Notes under the pieces: generated by a model
What the model saw: the letters and a program-made list of their open reading frames with translations, nothing else
Told to the model about the DNA's origin: nothing
Database searches by the model: none
Part shown: piece after piece, positions 1 through 7,148 of the stretch
How the letters are laid out: the number at the start of each line of letters is the position of its first letter
Position numbering within the stretch: position 1 is the stretch's first letter
From: an uncultured Clostridia bacterium
GTDB lineage: Bacteria; Bacillota; Clostridia; Christensenellales; UBA1242
Reading direction: 5' to 3'
NCBI GenBank assembly: GCA_934747805.1
Contig: CAKVHC010000002.1
Location: 86,303-150,302, forward strand
Length of the DNA: 64,000 nt
Program-made: the position numbers and the translations under genes

Positions 1-66
1 CTTTATATGTAGATTTACAAATAAGTGTATATATATTGGCTCAAAAAGTCAAATGTTACAATCGCT

Positions 67-94
67 TTGCAAACTTTTTTTGTTATGTTATAAT
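67..94 (+). promoter_or_regulatory. sigma-A promoter of truA, leaderless type
   Basis: The -35 TTGCAA (67-72) and -10 TATAAT (89-94) are separated by 16 bases. The ATG follows only 5 bases after the -10 box, so transcription should start at or next to the start codon. The AAGG between them is too close to the ATG to act as a normal Shine-Dalgarno. Confidence 0.6.
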
Positions 95-99
95 AAGGT

Positions 100-834
100 A
101 TGAGATATTTACTACAGTTGGCCTACAAAGGCACAAATTTTAGCGGTTATCAACGTCAACCAGACAAACGCACCGTTCAGGGTGTGCTGGAAGATGCGAT
201 TAATAAGGTTTTTGGTGAAGAAATAGTCAGTTTTGCTTCTGGCAGAACGGATGCAGGCGTGCACGCTCTGGGACAAATGGTGCATTTCGATAGCGACAAG
301 TTAATCGATTTTTCCAGTCTTAAATATTCGCTCAATTCCCTTTTGCCGGACGATGTTAGGGTGGTAAAGATTATTGACGGCGGTCAATTGCATGCTCGCT
401 ATTCCGCCAAGCATAAACGTTATGGCTACACCTTTTATGTGGACGATTGCGAACGTGTCATGCTCGTCGACCGTGCGTATTTTGTCTATGGTGACTTGAA
501 CGTGCGTTTGATGAGGCGTGCGTGTAGGCTTTTCAAGGGCGAGCATGATTTCAAGTCCTTTCAGGCCACAGGCAGCACGGCAAAAACGACCGTGCGCACA
601 ATCTACGATTGCCGAATTGTGTATGACCGAATGAATGACACCTATCGCATCGAGGTGGAAGGCAATGGCTTTCTATATAAAATGGTGCGTTTTATCGCAG
701 GTAGCCTTATCAAAGTGGGCAAAGGCAAACTCTCACTTGAACAACTGAAAGACGCTCTTGACGGCGGAGACCTGCCAAAAAACATTGTCCTGCCATCCCA
801 TGCACTCACTCTTTTAAACGTAAAATACGACTAA
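100..834 (+). CDS. truA: tRNA pseudouridine(38-40) synthase TruA
   Basis: TruA converts uridines 38-40 of the tRNA anticodon arm to pseudouridine in the cytosol. The 244-residue length is normal for the family. The N-terminal YKGTNFSGYQRQP and the catalytic-aspartate motif GRTDAGVHA (near residue 50) are both present, as is the C-terminal FLYKMVRFIAGSL motif. The start is fixed by a -10 box ending 5 bases upstream. In many Firmicutes truA runs straight into rplM-rpsI; here about 750 bases of relic sequence separate them. A hairpin terminator follows immediately. Confidence 0.95.
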   Translation: MRYLLQLAYKGTNFSGYQRQPDKRTVQGVLEDAINKVFGEEIVSFASGRTDAGVHALGQMVHFDSDKLIDFSSLKYSLNSLLPDDVRVVKIIDGGQLHARYSAKHKRYGYTFYVDDCERVMLVDRAYFVYGDLNVRLMRRACRLFKGEHDFKSFQATGSTAKTTVRTIYDCRIVYDRMNDTYRIEVEGNGFLYKMVRFIAGSLIKVGKGKLSLEQLKDALDGGDLPKNIVLPSHALTLLNVKYD

Positions 835-859
835 CACGGCAACTCTCGCCGTGTTTTTT
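834..859 (+). terminator. Rho-independent terminator after truA
   Basis: The stem ACACGGC (834-840) pairs with GCCGTGT (848-854) around a 7-base loop and is followed by a T-run. The first stem base overlaps the stop codon of truA. Confidence 0.9.
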
Positions 860-909
860 GTTAAACTGAAATGCATTAATGACGGATAAAACGACAAATT
901 GCTCCAAAA

Positions 910-1340
910 TAAACAATTTGGTCAGATTTCGATACTTATTGGGTAATTGATGAGAAAATAAACAATGGTTATCCAATGTTGAAAAAAAATTATTCAAGTC
1001 GCCAAAGTAACAGGCTTTTAAGGAAAAGCTAGTGCATATCACCCATACCTTGTTAAAACGCACCAAGACTTATTGGGTGTAGTTGGCAGAGTGCTGGCAG
1101 ACGGATATTTGCGAGACTGCAACCTTAGCGGAAGCATAATCGGCGTGCTTAACACCAAAGCGACCAATGAGTGCAGCGGCGTAGTGGGTAAGTAAGAAAT
1201 AAATGGTGCGATTGACTGCACAACTACCTACACCGAACTTAAATATGCCAAGATTGGTGGCACTACTGAATCACCAACTTATACATACTATCTGTACGAT
1301 TGGACATACATCACAACCACTTTGTACAACAAAAAGGTGC
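910..1340 (+). pseudogene. Decayed remnant of a GLUG-type surface protein gene
   Basis: The roughly 720 bases between truA and rplM hold no intact gene, but translated pieces resemble the giant surface protein at 11352. Bases 913-975 encode IWSDFDTYWVIDEKINNGYP, matching the DFDDYWIIDSSVNDGLP segment of the giant protein. Bases 1022-1197 encode a GLUG-like repeat (LLGVVGRVLADGYLRDCNLS, then SGVVGK) ended by a stop, and a further open stretch runs to about 1348. Several stops and frame changes interrupt it. It is best read as a degraded paralogue. The rest of the gap, apart from the rplM promoter, shows nothing recognisable. Confidence 0.55.
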
Positions 1341-1474
1341 AGGCGTAAATATCGTTTTCCATTGTGTGCGGTCAGCGTTTTCAAAGGCTAAGATGCGACA
1401 ATTAAACGTGTGAAAACTATAATATCGTAGCGCATAAAAAATGCAAAATTGCGACACATTTTCAAAAAATACGC

Positions 1475-1503
1475 TTGACACACGGACGGATTTATTATAT
1501 AAT
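1475..1503 (+). promoter_or_regulatory. Strong sigma-A promoter of rplM-rpsI
   Basis: A consensus TTGACA (1475-1480) and TATAAT (1498-1503) are separated by 17 bases. Transcription should start near 1510, leaving a leader of about 73 bases before rplM. An L13-binding autoregulatory leader is known in other Firmicutes, but I could not confirm its fold here. Confidence 0.85.
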
Positions 1504-1583
1504 AACAAACGAATTGATAATCTTAGTTTAGGTATCCACACGCTTAAAGGGGGATTTAGGTTCAAATTTTTAGGGAGAAAAAT

Positions 1584-2024
1584 ATGAATACTATTTCAGC
1601 AAACAAATCGACCGTCAACAAGAAATGGTACATCATTGATGCTAATGGCAAAGTTTTGGGCCGTGTTGCAAGCGAAGCAGCAGCTATTCTTCGTGGCAAG
1701 CACAAAACCAACTTCACACCAAACGTGGATTGTGGCGACTATGTCATCATCATTAATAGTGACAAAGCTGTTTTGACTGGCGATAAACTTACACAGAAAA
1801 ATTTTAAAACATATTCAGGATATGTAGGCGGACTTAAACTTACTCCATATAAGACAATGATGGCAGAGAAATCTGACGTTGCAATGTTGAGAGCAGTTAG
1901 AGGAATGCTTCCAAAGAACTCACTTGGACGTAAAATGTTGACACACTGTCACGTTTACAAAGACGAAAAGCACGACCAAGAAGCACAAAAACCAGAAGTA
2001 TGGACATTGAAGGGGGATAAATAA
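1584..2024 (+). CDS. rplM: 50S ribosomal protein L13
   Basis: L13 is an early-assembling protein of the large ribosomal subunit. The 146 residues show the family hallmarks: KWYIIDANGKVLGRVAS at the N-terminus, NVDCGDYVIIINSDK, and the central RAVRGMLPKNSLGRKML. A Shine-Dalgarno GGGAGA sits 6-11 bases before the ATG. The gene is followed after 2 bases by rpsI, the conserved L13-S9 pair. Expression is driven by the consensus promoter upstream. Confidence 0.97.
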   Translation: MNTISANKSTVNKKWYIIDANGKVLGRVASEAAAILRGKHKTNFTPNVDCGDYVIIINSDKAVLTGDKLTQKNFKTYSGYVGGLKLTPYKTMMAEKSDVAMLRAVRGMLPKNSLGRKMLTHCHVYKDEKHDQEAQKPEVWTLKGDK

Positions 2025-2026
2025 TC

Positions 2027-2605
2027 ATGTCAGAAGAAATTAAGACTGTTGAAACTAGTGAAGAACTAGTTGAAAAGAAAGCCCCTGCAAAGCGTACACG
2101 CAAGACTGCAGTTAAGGCTGAAGCAGAAGTTGCTGCTACTGAAACTGTAGAAGTTGCACCAAAGGCTAAGAAAGCCCCTGTAAAGAAAACTACTAGCAAG
2201 AAAGTGGCTACAAACAAAGAACAAGTTTTCTGCGCAACTGGTAAACGTAAACGTTCAATCGCAAGAGTGCGTTTGACTGTCGGCACTGGCAAGATTACAA
2301 TCAATGGCAGAGATATTGAAGAATATTTGCCACTTGCCACTCTTCGTATCGTCGCTCGTCAACCATTGACATTGACTGGCACTGACAAGAGTGTTGACGT
2401 TGAAGCCAACATCGTTGGTGGCGGTTTCACAGGTCAAGCAGGCGCATTGCGTCACGGCATTACACGTGCTTTGATGCTTTACAACCCAACTTTGAGAACT
2501 GAACTTAAGAAAGCAGGCTTCGTAACTCGTGATGCTCGCATTAAGGAACGTAAGAAGTACGGTTTGAAGAAAGCTCGTAAAGCTCCACAATTCAGCAAAC
2601 GTTAA
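2027..2605 (+). CDS. rpsI: 30S ribosomal protein S9 with a lysine/alanine-rich N-terminal extension
   Basis: S9 is a small-subunit protein whose C-terminal tail reaches the P-site tRNA. The S9 core begins near residue 66 (QVFCATGKRKRSIARVRL) and ends in the canonical SKR tail. The protein has 192 residues against about 130 for the family. The extra 65 N-terminal residues are rich in Lys, Ala, Glu and Thr and contain KKAPAKRTRK and KKAPVKKTTSKK blocks like those of the H1-like protein at 55975. The ATG lies 2 bases after the rplM stop codon, and no better start exists near the core, so the extension appears to be translated. Confidence 0.95.
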   Translation: MSEEIKTVETSEELVEKKAPAKRTRKTAVKAEAEVAATETVEVAPKAKKAPVKKTTSKKVATNKEQVFCATGKRKRSIARVRLTVGTGKITINGRDIEEYLPLATLRIVARQPLTLTGTDKSVDVEANIVGGGFTGQAGALRHGITRALMLYNPTLRTELKKAGFVTRDARIKERKKYGLKKARKAPQFSKR

Positions 2606-2618
2606 TATGAACAAAAAA

Positions 2619-2645
2619 GAGTGTATTCTTACACTCTTTTTTTTG
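2619..2645 (+). terminator. Terminator after rpsI
   Basis: GAGTGTA (2619-2625) pairs with TACACTC (2630-2636) around the loop TTCT and is followed by eight or more T. An A-run precedes the stem. Confidence 0.9.
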
Positions 2646-2716
2646 TCATAATTTACACTCGTTTTATAGTATTATACGCAATCGAATCTTTATCCGATAA
2701 TTAAATAACTGTCCGT

Positions 2717-3388
2717 CTACTTTTTAATAGACATTACTTTGCCTGTGGATGCACTAATCAATACACCATAAGTTTGGTCTTTGCACGCAAACCCTATATA
2801 CCAATAATATTCACTCTGTTCACTAGAAAAGTCTTTCCAAATTTTAATGTACACTTCACCGCATAGTTCACCCTTTGAAATATGTGAGTCAAACTGGTTT
2901 TTCAGTGCGTTGTATGCAATTTTGATTGCTTCGCTTTGGTTTGTGGCAAAGTCTTTTGACACGCACACAAGATTGGCTTGTGCTTCAAAGTGGTCTTTGA
3001 ACACTCGTACGCTAACAGTGGCAGTTTGTGGCACGTATATTTCTAGGTCGACAACATAGCCTGTTGAATAATCACTCTTCTCTATGTCGCCCTCGTACTC
3101 AATGTTGTCCACCACAACGAAATAGTGTAGGGAAGTGTACGGAAGCGATTTGGCTGGCTCAAAACTAAACAGTGCAAAGTCGACCAATTTTTCCACCACC
3201 CCGTCTGTCTGATATGGGTCTTCACGTCTGCCAGAAACAAGGGTGAAAAGGTTGTCCTTATCCTGACTGACGAAATATGAGTCACGGCTCTCCACAATAT
3301 TTTTTTGCAATATCTTTAAGTTATCTTGTCCGCATCCACCTAGCATAAGTACCAGTGCGAGCATTGGTAATAAAAAAAACTTTTTCAT
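2717..3388 (-). CDS. Predicted lipoprotein with a PepSY-like C-terminus
   Basis: I do not recognise a named family. The first 19 residues form a lipoprotein signal peptide (MKKFFLLPMLALVLMLGGC) whose lipobox LGGC makes Cys19 the likely lipidated residue, placing the protein on the outer face of the membrane. The C-terminal 30 residues (YYWYIGFACKDQTYGVLISA, then STGKV) resemble the beta-hairpin of PepSY-type domains; this is a weak match. The start has a Shine-Dalgarno (TGAGG) 6-7 bases upstream. It lies 45 bases downstream of rpiB on the same strand and may be cotranscribed with it. Confidence 0.8.
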   Translation of the reverse strand: MKKFFLLPMLALVLMLGGCGQDNLKILQKNIVESRDSYFVSQDKDNLFTLVSGRREDPYQTDGVVEKLVDFALFSFEPAKSLPYTSLHYFVVVDNIEYEGDIEKSDYSTGYVVDLEIYVPQTATVSVRVFKDHFEAQANLVCVSKDFATNQSEAIKIAYNALKNQFDSHISKGELCGEVYIKIWKDFSSEQSEYYWYIGFACKDQTYGVLISASTGKVMSIKK

Positions 3389-3433
3389 AAAAACCTCATT
3401 GTATTTTATGAAAAAGTCAGTTTTAATAGAACA

Positions 3434-3865
3434 CTATTTGTCTAACAAATCGTTACGCTTTTGATAATGTCCACCATTGAAACGAGTGGTGATAAACGTT
3501 GCCGTTCTAATCTCAGCAGCAGTTTTGCCAGTCTGTCTTGCACCCAAGCATAGAACATTGGCATCGTTGTGCATACGTGCAGATTTCACAGTCTTAGTGT
3601 TGTCACCCAACACGGCACGAATGCCTTTAAATCTGTTGGCTTGCATTGTCATTCCGACACCAGAGCCGCATACTAATATCCCTCGATTTTCCTTGTCCTG
3701 CAACACCTTTTTACACAAAAGTTTGGCATAAGTGTTGTAGTCGTCGTCGCTGACGAAATCTTTTGCACCCACATCGATGGCAGAGATGCCAAACTTAGCG
3801 AGATATTTCACCAAACTATCTTTTAATTTCAGACCATTGTGGTCGCACCCAATGTAAACTTTCAT
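3434..3865 (-). CDS. rpiB: Ribose-5-phosphate isomerase B (RpiB/LacA family)
   Basis: RpiB interconverts ribose-5-phosphate and ribulose-5-phosphate in the non-oxidative pentose phosphate pathway. The 143 residues are full length. Visible signatures are GCDHNGLKLK at the N-terminus, the catalytic-cysteine motif GILVCGSGVGMTMQANRFKG near residues 63-82, and HNDANVLCLGAR near residue 100. The usual CGTG is CGSG here, a conservative change. A strong Shine-Dalgarno AAGGAG precedes the ATG. Related sugar-phosphate isomerases (LacA/LacB) cannot be excluded, but no lac genes are nearby. Confidence 0.9.
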   Translation of the reverse strand: MKVYIGCDHNGLKLKDSLVKYLAKFGISAIDVGAKDFVSDDDYNTYAKLLCKKVLQDKENRGILVCGSGVGMTMQANRFKGIRAVLGDNTKTVKSARMHNDANVLCLGARQTGKTAAEIRTATFITTRFNGGHYQKRNDLLDK

Positions 3866-3882
3866 TGATTTCTCCTTACTTT

Positions 3883-3912
3883 ATTATGCCGTTTTTCAAA
3901 ACAAAAAGTCAA
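3883..3912 (-). promoter_or_regulatory. sigma-A promoter of rpiB
   Basis: On the minus strand TTGACT (3912-3907) is followed after 18 bases by CATAAT (3888-3883). A leader with a strong Shine-Dalgarno separates it from the rpiB ATG. Confidence 0.65.
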
Positions 3913-3939
3913 CTAATTTTTAATATGCGAAAAAAACAA

Positions 3940-3968
3940 TTTATTTTTTCTTTTAGATATGCTATAAT
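3940..3968 (+). promoter_or_regulatory. Leaderless-type promoter of the TM2 gene and mnmA
   Basis: TATAAT (3963-3968) ends exactly 6 bases before the ATG at 3975, and no Shine-Dalgarno is present. The -35 (TTTATT, 3940-3945, 17-base spacer) is weak in this AT-rich context. Confidence 0.55.
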
Positions 3969-3974
3969 CTACGT

Positions 3975-4451
3975 ATGAAACAGAAACTGACAAAGCGTTG
4001 CCCAAGATGCAACACCGAATTACCCATTGGCGTGAGTGTGTGCTATGACTGTGGTCTTAATTTTGACAAATTTAAAAATGCGACTAATGCCGAAGCAAAA
4101 AAAGCAATGCGAGCTGGTGAAAAAGACAGAGTTTTGAACTCACGCATTTTGCCTAGTGATGTTAGCAAAACAAAACTTTTGCTTGCATGCATATTCGGTG
4201 GGTTGTTTGGTGCACACGAGTTTATGGTGGGCAGATGGTTGAAAGGACTCATTTACACACTATTGACAGTCGTATCTCTAAGTTTGAGTGCGTTAGAAGT
4301 GTTTGGCGGACTAGAATCTCTCGCAATGCAATACGCAACCGAAATCATCTACACAGCATGGGCAATCGTATTTTTGATTTGGTTGGACGATTTGATAAGG
4401 ATCATTTTCAATAGATACAAAGTTCCAGTTTCATTACCATATAAGGATTAA
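3975..4451 (+). CDS. Zinc-ribbon and TM2-domain membrane protein
   Basis: The function is unknown. Residues 9-26 form a four-cysteine zinc ribbon (CPRC and CYDC). A TM2 domain of two helices follows, with the typical GGLFGAHEFMVGRWLKGL turn, then a further hydrophobic segment (about residues 122-136) ending in the conserved-style WLDDLIRI. TM2 proteins are small integral membrane proteins found widely in bacteria. The start is chosen by the -10 box 6 bases upstream. The stop codon is 2 bases before the ATG of mnmA, so the two are almost certainly cotranscribed. Confidence 0.85.
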   Translation: MKQKLTKRCPRCNTELPIGVSVCYDCGLNFDKFKNATNAEAKKAMRAGEKDRVLNSRILPSDVSKTKLLLACIFGGLFGAHEFMVGRWLKGLIYTLLTVVSLSLSALEVFGGLESLAMQYATEIIYTAWAIVFLIWLDDLIRIIFNRYKVPVSLPYKD

Positions 4452-4453
4452 TT

Positions 4454-5557
4454 ATGTCAACAATAGTAGTAGGTCTTAGCGGTGGAGTGGATTCATCCGT
4501 TGCCGCATACCTTTTGAAACAGCAAGGTCACAACGTTATAGGAATGTTTATGCTCAACTGGGAAGACAGTGATGGCTCAGGCAGGTGCAATGCACAGGCG
4601 GATTTTGAAGATGCTCGCCGTGTGGCAGACAAAATCGGCATTCCATATTACACTGTAAATTATGCGAAAGAGTATTGGGACAAGGTGTTTCAATATTTCC
4701 TAGATGAATATAAGAACGGCTTTACGCCAAACCCTGATGTTCTGTGCAATCGAGAAATCAAGTTTGGACCTTTTTTGCAACACGCAATGGCAATCGGCGC
4801 AGACAAAATTGCCACAGGTCACTATGCAAAACTAGTTGAACGTGACGGTCAGTATTATCTGTACAAGGCAAAGGATCTAAACAAAGACCAGTCATATTTT
4901 TTGCATCAACTCAGCCAAGAGCAATTGTCAAAAACGCTGTTTCCATTGGATGAGATCGAGAAACCAAAGGTGAGAGAAATCGCCAAACAACTCGGACTTG
5001 TAACGGCTACGAAAAAGGATTCCACAGGCATATGTTTCATAGGGGAACGCAACTTTAGGCAGTTTATGAAGACATTTTTGCCAGCTCAACCAGGCGAGAT
5101 TCGTGATTTAAATGACAAAATGGTCGGTCACCACGAAGGCGTGATGTATTACACAATTGGACAACGCCGTGGATTGAACATTGGCGGCACAGCAGACGGA
5201 AATGGCGAGAGATGGTTCGTGGTGAGCAAGGACGTTAAGCGTAACATTCTTTATGTTAATGAAGGTGAATGCAAAGAAATGTTCAGTGACGGTCTAGTTA
5301 TCAACAATATGCACTGGATTAACGGCACCCCACAACAAAAAACATTTGCCTGCAACATAAAATGCAGATATCGTCAGCCAGACCAAAAGTGCAAGGTCGA
5401 AGTCATCGATGACAATAAACTGGTCGTTCATTTTGACGAGTCACAACGCTCGGTCGCACTGGGTCAATACGGTGTGCTTTATGCCGATGACGGCATGTGC
5501 TTTGGTGGTGGCAGAATCGACGAGTTGATTCCTGTTGCCAACTGGACAAAAAAATAA
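4454..5557 (+). CDS. mnmA: tRNA-specific 2-thiouridylase MnmA
   Basis: MnmA inserts sulfur at position 2 of the wobble uridine of Lys, Glu and Gln tRNAs, using ATP and a persulfide donor. The 367 residues carry the PP-loop SGGVDSS (9-15), the first catalytic cysteine in NPDVLCNREIKF, ATGHYAK, and the second cysteine in STGICFIGERNF. The length is normal. The ATG follows the upstream stop codon after 2 bases, suggesting translational coupling. A desulfurase that could feed sulfur is encoded at 33217, although its partner is not known. Confidence 0.97.
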   Translation: MSTIVVGLSGGVDSSVAAYLLKQQGHNVIGMFMLNWEDSDGSGRCNAQADFEDARRVADKIGIPYYTVNYAKEYWDKVFQYFLDEYKNGFTPNPDVLCNREIKFGPFLQHAMAIGADKIATGHYAKLVERDGQYYLYKAKDLNKDQSYFLHQLSQEQLSKTLFPLDEIEKPKVREIAKQLGLVTATKKDSTGICFIGERNFRQFMKTFLPAQPGEIRDLNDKMVGHHEGVMYYTIGQRRGLNIGGTADGNGERWFVVSKDVKRNILYVNEGECKEMFSDGLVINNMHWINGTPQQKTFACNIKCRYRQPDQKCKVEVIDDNKLVVHFDESQRSVALGQYGVLYADDGMCFGGGRIDELIPVANWTKK

Positions 5558-5567
5558 TGCAATTGCG

Positions 5568-5597
5568 AAAGTGAATCGTTATGGTTCACTTTTTTTG
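5568..5597 (+). terminator. Terminator after mnmA
   Basis: AAAGTGAA (5568-5575) pairs with TTCACTTT (5585-5592) around a 9-base loop and is followed by T's. It could also serve the convergent mazF gene. Confidence 0.85.
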
Positions 5598-5608
5598 TTG
5601 CATTATTC

Positions 5609-5950
5609 TTATAAACCAAGACTTATATACAACGCCTGGTCAATGCGATTCATAAACCCATCAGGTAGGTGAGTAACGAAAGTTTGTAAGCGCATTTTGT
5701 CCAACGTGCGAATCTGTTCAAGCAGAATTACGCTATCTTTTTTCAGTCCAAAAGTGCGAGCATCGAGTTCAATGTGTGTTGGCAATTTCGCCTTAGAAAT
5801 TTGGCTTGTGATTGCCGCAATTATGACAGTGGGGCTAAACTTGTTGCCGATGTCATTTTGCACAACTAAAACGGGACGTAAACCACCTTGCTCGCTACCT
5901 ACTACGGGACTCAAATCAGCATAGAAAATGTCGCCACGTTTTACTGTCAT
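5609..5950 (-). CDS. mazF: MazF/EndoA-type mRNA interferase (PemK family toxin)
   Basis: Toxins of this family cut single-stranded RNA at short specific sites in the cytosol. The 113 residues match the EndoA (NdoA) type of Firmicutes: VKRGDIFYADLSPVVGSEQG, the conserved RPVLVVQND, the TSQI motif, and a C-terminus with LLEQIRTLDKMRL. It is intact. Its ATG follows the stop codon of the small upstream gene directly with no intervening base, and its Shine-Dalgarno (AGGAG) lies inside that gene, so the pair is translationally coupled like a toxin-antitoxin module. Confidence 0.93.
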   Translation of the reverse strand: MTVKRGDIFYADLSPVVGSEQGGLRPVLVVQNDIGNKFSPTVIIAAITSQISKAKLPTHIELDARTFGLKKDSVILLEQIRTLDKMRLQTFVTHLPDGFMNRIDQALYISLGL

Positions 5951-6166
5951 CTAATCTCCTAAAATAAACTTTTCTGTTAGTGTCAAACTATCTACCACAT
6001 TGTATAGTTGGTCCAACTCACGCATAAGTGATAAATAGTCATTATCAGTGTATGCATAAAGCTGTGAGTTTGAGATTGTGTCAGTTGTGTTTTTAGAATG
6101 TTTTTCCTTTGGTGTTTTGTCTATTTTTGCATATTCATTAGATAATTTATTAACGTTATATTTCAT
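5951..6166 (-). CDS. Small unrecognised protein, candidate antitoxin of MazF
   Basis: This 71-residue protein lies directly upstream of and coupled to mazF, the position of the antitoxin. The usual EndoAI antitoxin is a ribbon-helix-helix protein of about 90 residues; I see no clear ribbon-helix-helix pattern here. Residues 1-35 are polar and probably disordered. Residues 40-68 (YTDNDYLSLMRELDQLYNVV and onward) could form an amphipathic helix. An AAGGGTGG Shine-Dalgarno precedes the ATG. The antitoxin role is inferred from position only. Confidence 0.6.
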   Translation of the reverse strand: MKYNVNKLSNEYAKIDKTPKEKHSKNTTDTISNSQLYAYTDNDYLSLMRELDQLYNVVDSLTLTEKFILGD

Positions 6167-6222
6167 ATTTTTACCACCCTTAAATTTTTTAAACTTTAAC
6201 TGATTTTAATTTGTGAAAAAAT

Positions 6223-6251
6223 GTAATAAATATGTAAAAATATTTTGTCAA
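6223..6251 (-). promoter_or_regulatory. Candidate promoter of the mazF module
   Basis: On the minus strand a consensus TTGACA (6251-6246) lies 17 bases before TATTAC (6228-6223). The -10 box matches only partly. The surrounding 6167-6448 stretch is very AT-rich and holds no gene. Confidence 0.4.
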
Positions 6252-6332
6252 AAAAATAAATTAATTGTAAAAATAAAAGTGGTAAAATTATTTTATTAAT
6301 TATTAAATTGATTAAATATTTTTAAAACAAAT

Positions 6333-6372
6333 AAAAAAATAGCGATAAAATATATTATTTCTTCGCTATTTT
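6333..6372 (-). terminator. Terminator after recX
   Basis: AAAATAGCGA (6336-6345) pairs with TCGCTATTTT (6363-6372) across a 17-base loop. An A-run on the plus strand before the stem gives the T-run on the minus strand, so it points leftward from recX. Confidence 0.65.
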
Positions 6373-6448
6373 ATGTATTTTTTAAATCTTTTAATTAATT
6401 TTTAATTTATACTAGTAAAATATTTAATAATTAAAAATAAAACAAAAT

Positions 6449-7063
6449 TTAATCATCTATTTGATTTTTATAATTTTTCAAACAACTATTAATTGTGTCC
6501 CATCCGTAGCCTTTATATTGTAAATGGCGAATAAGTTTTTCAATATTTTTTTGCTCAACTGTGTGACATGAAAAATATTTATCTACAATCTTTTTCGCTG
6601 AGTCAATGTCTTCAATTTCTGCTACACTTTCGTTAATGATTTCTGGGCTTATGCCTGCCTCAAAAAGTTTATTTTTGATATACGATTTTGACTTGGATTT
6701 TTGCATGGAATTTGTGTACATTTTGGCATACGTTTCATCGCTGATAAGATTGTACGAAGACATCTTTTCGACTAGCTTATTTACTGTGTCTGATGAATAT
6801 CCTTTTTTATATAAATATGTCCTTAATTGTTTGGCTGTTTTCAGCTGTCTTGACACAAAGTTCATTGCATTCGCACACGCAATCAACCACTCACTTTTTT
6901 CAACTGCATTTATGAACACTTGTGCATCAATCTCTGAGTTAAGTGTAATGCCAAATTCTAGCATAGCGTCAGCATGCAATTCAAATATTTCGCCCGTTTC
7001 ACAAGTCGCTTTGAATATGTTGGGCTGTGTCTTTTTTGTGTTTTTTAACGAAATGATTTTCAT
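6449..7063 (-). CDS. recX: Regulatory protein RecX
   Basis: RecX binds and modulates RecA filaments during recombination and repair. The 204-residue protein shows the family's helical triplet pattern: ANAMNFVSRQLKTAKQLRTY near residue 70, DETYAKMYTNSMQKSKSKSY, and a C-terminal LIRHLQYKGYGWDTI. I chose the ATG at 7063 because the longer open frame upstream would run into the divergent cmk promoter and start. A TAAAAT -10 box ends 7 bases before this ATG and no Shine-Dalgarno is visible. recA is not in the window. Confidence 0.85.
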   Translation of the reverse strand: MKIISLKNTKKTQPNIFKATCETGEIFELHADAMLEFGITLNSEIDAQVFINAVEKSEWLIACANAMNFVSRQLKTAKQLRTYLYKKGYSSDTVNKLVEKMSSYNLISDETYAKMYTNSMQKSKSKSYIKNKLFEAGISPEIINESVAEIEDIDSAKKIVDKYFSCHTVEQKNIEKLIRHLQYKGYGWDTINSCLKNYKNQIDD

Positions 7064-7070
7064 ACACAAT

Positions 7071-7099
7071 ATTTTATCAAATGATTTACTTTTTGTCGA
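7071..7099 (-). promoter_or_regulatory. Leaderless-type promoter of recX
   Basis: On the minus strand TCGACA (7099-7094) and TAAAAT (7076-7071) are separated by 17 bases. The -10 ends 7 bases before the recX ATG. It overlaps the divergent cmk promoter. Confidence 0.55.
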
Positions 7100-7114
7100 G
7101 CAAAGTGCTATACT
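7085..7114 (+). promoter_or_regulatory. Promoter of cmk
   Basis: TTTACT (7085-7090) and TATACT (7109-7114) are separated by 18 bases. A short leader with the Shine-Dalgarno AAAGGGG leads to the cmk ATG. Confidence 0.5.
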
Positions 7115-7148
7115 TGAGATGAAGATTTTATAAAGGGGTTGATATAAA

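Noticed and set aside
1311..1565. 84-codon minus-strand frame in the truA-rplM gap
   Set aside because: It covers the rplM promoter, has no ribosome site, and the opposite strand carries the recognisable surface-protein remnant.
1504..1583. L13 autoregulatory leader
   Set aside because: The leader length would fit, but I could not identify the conserved hairpins by eye, so it is not listed as a feature.
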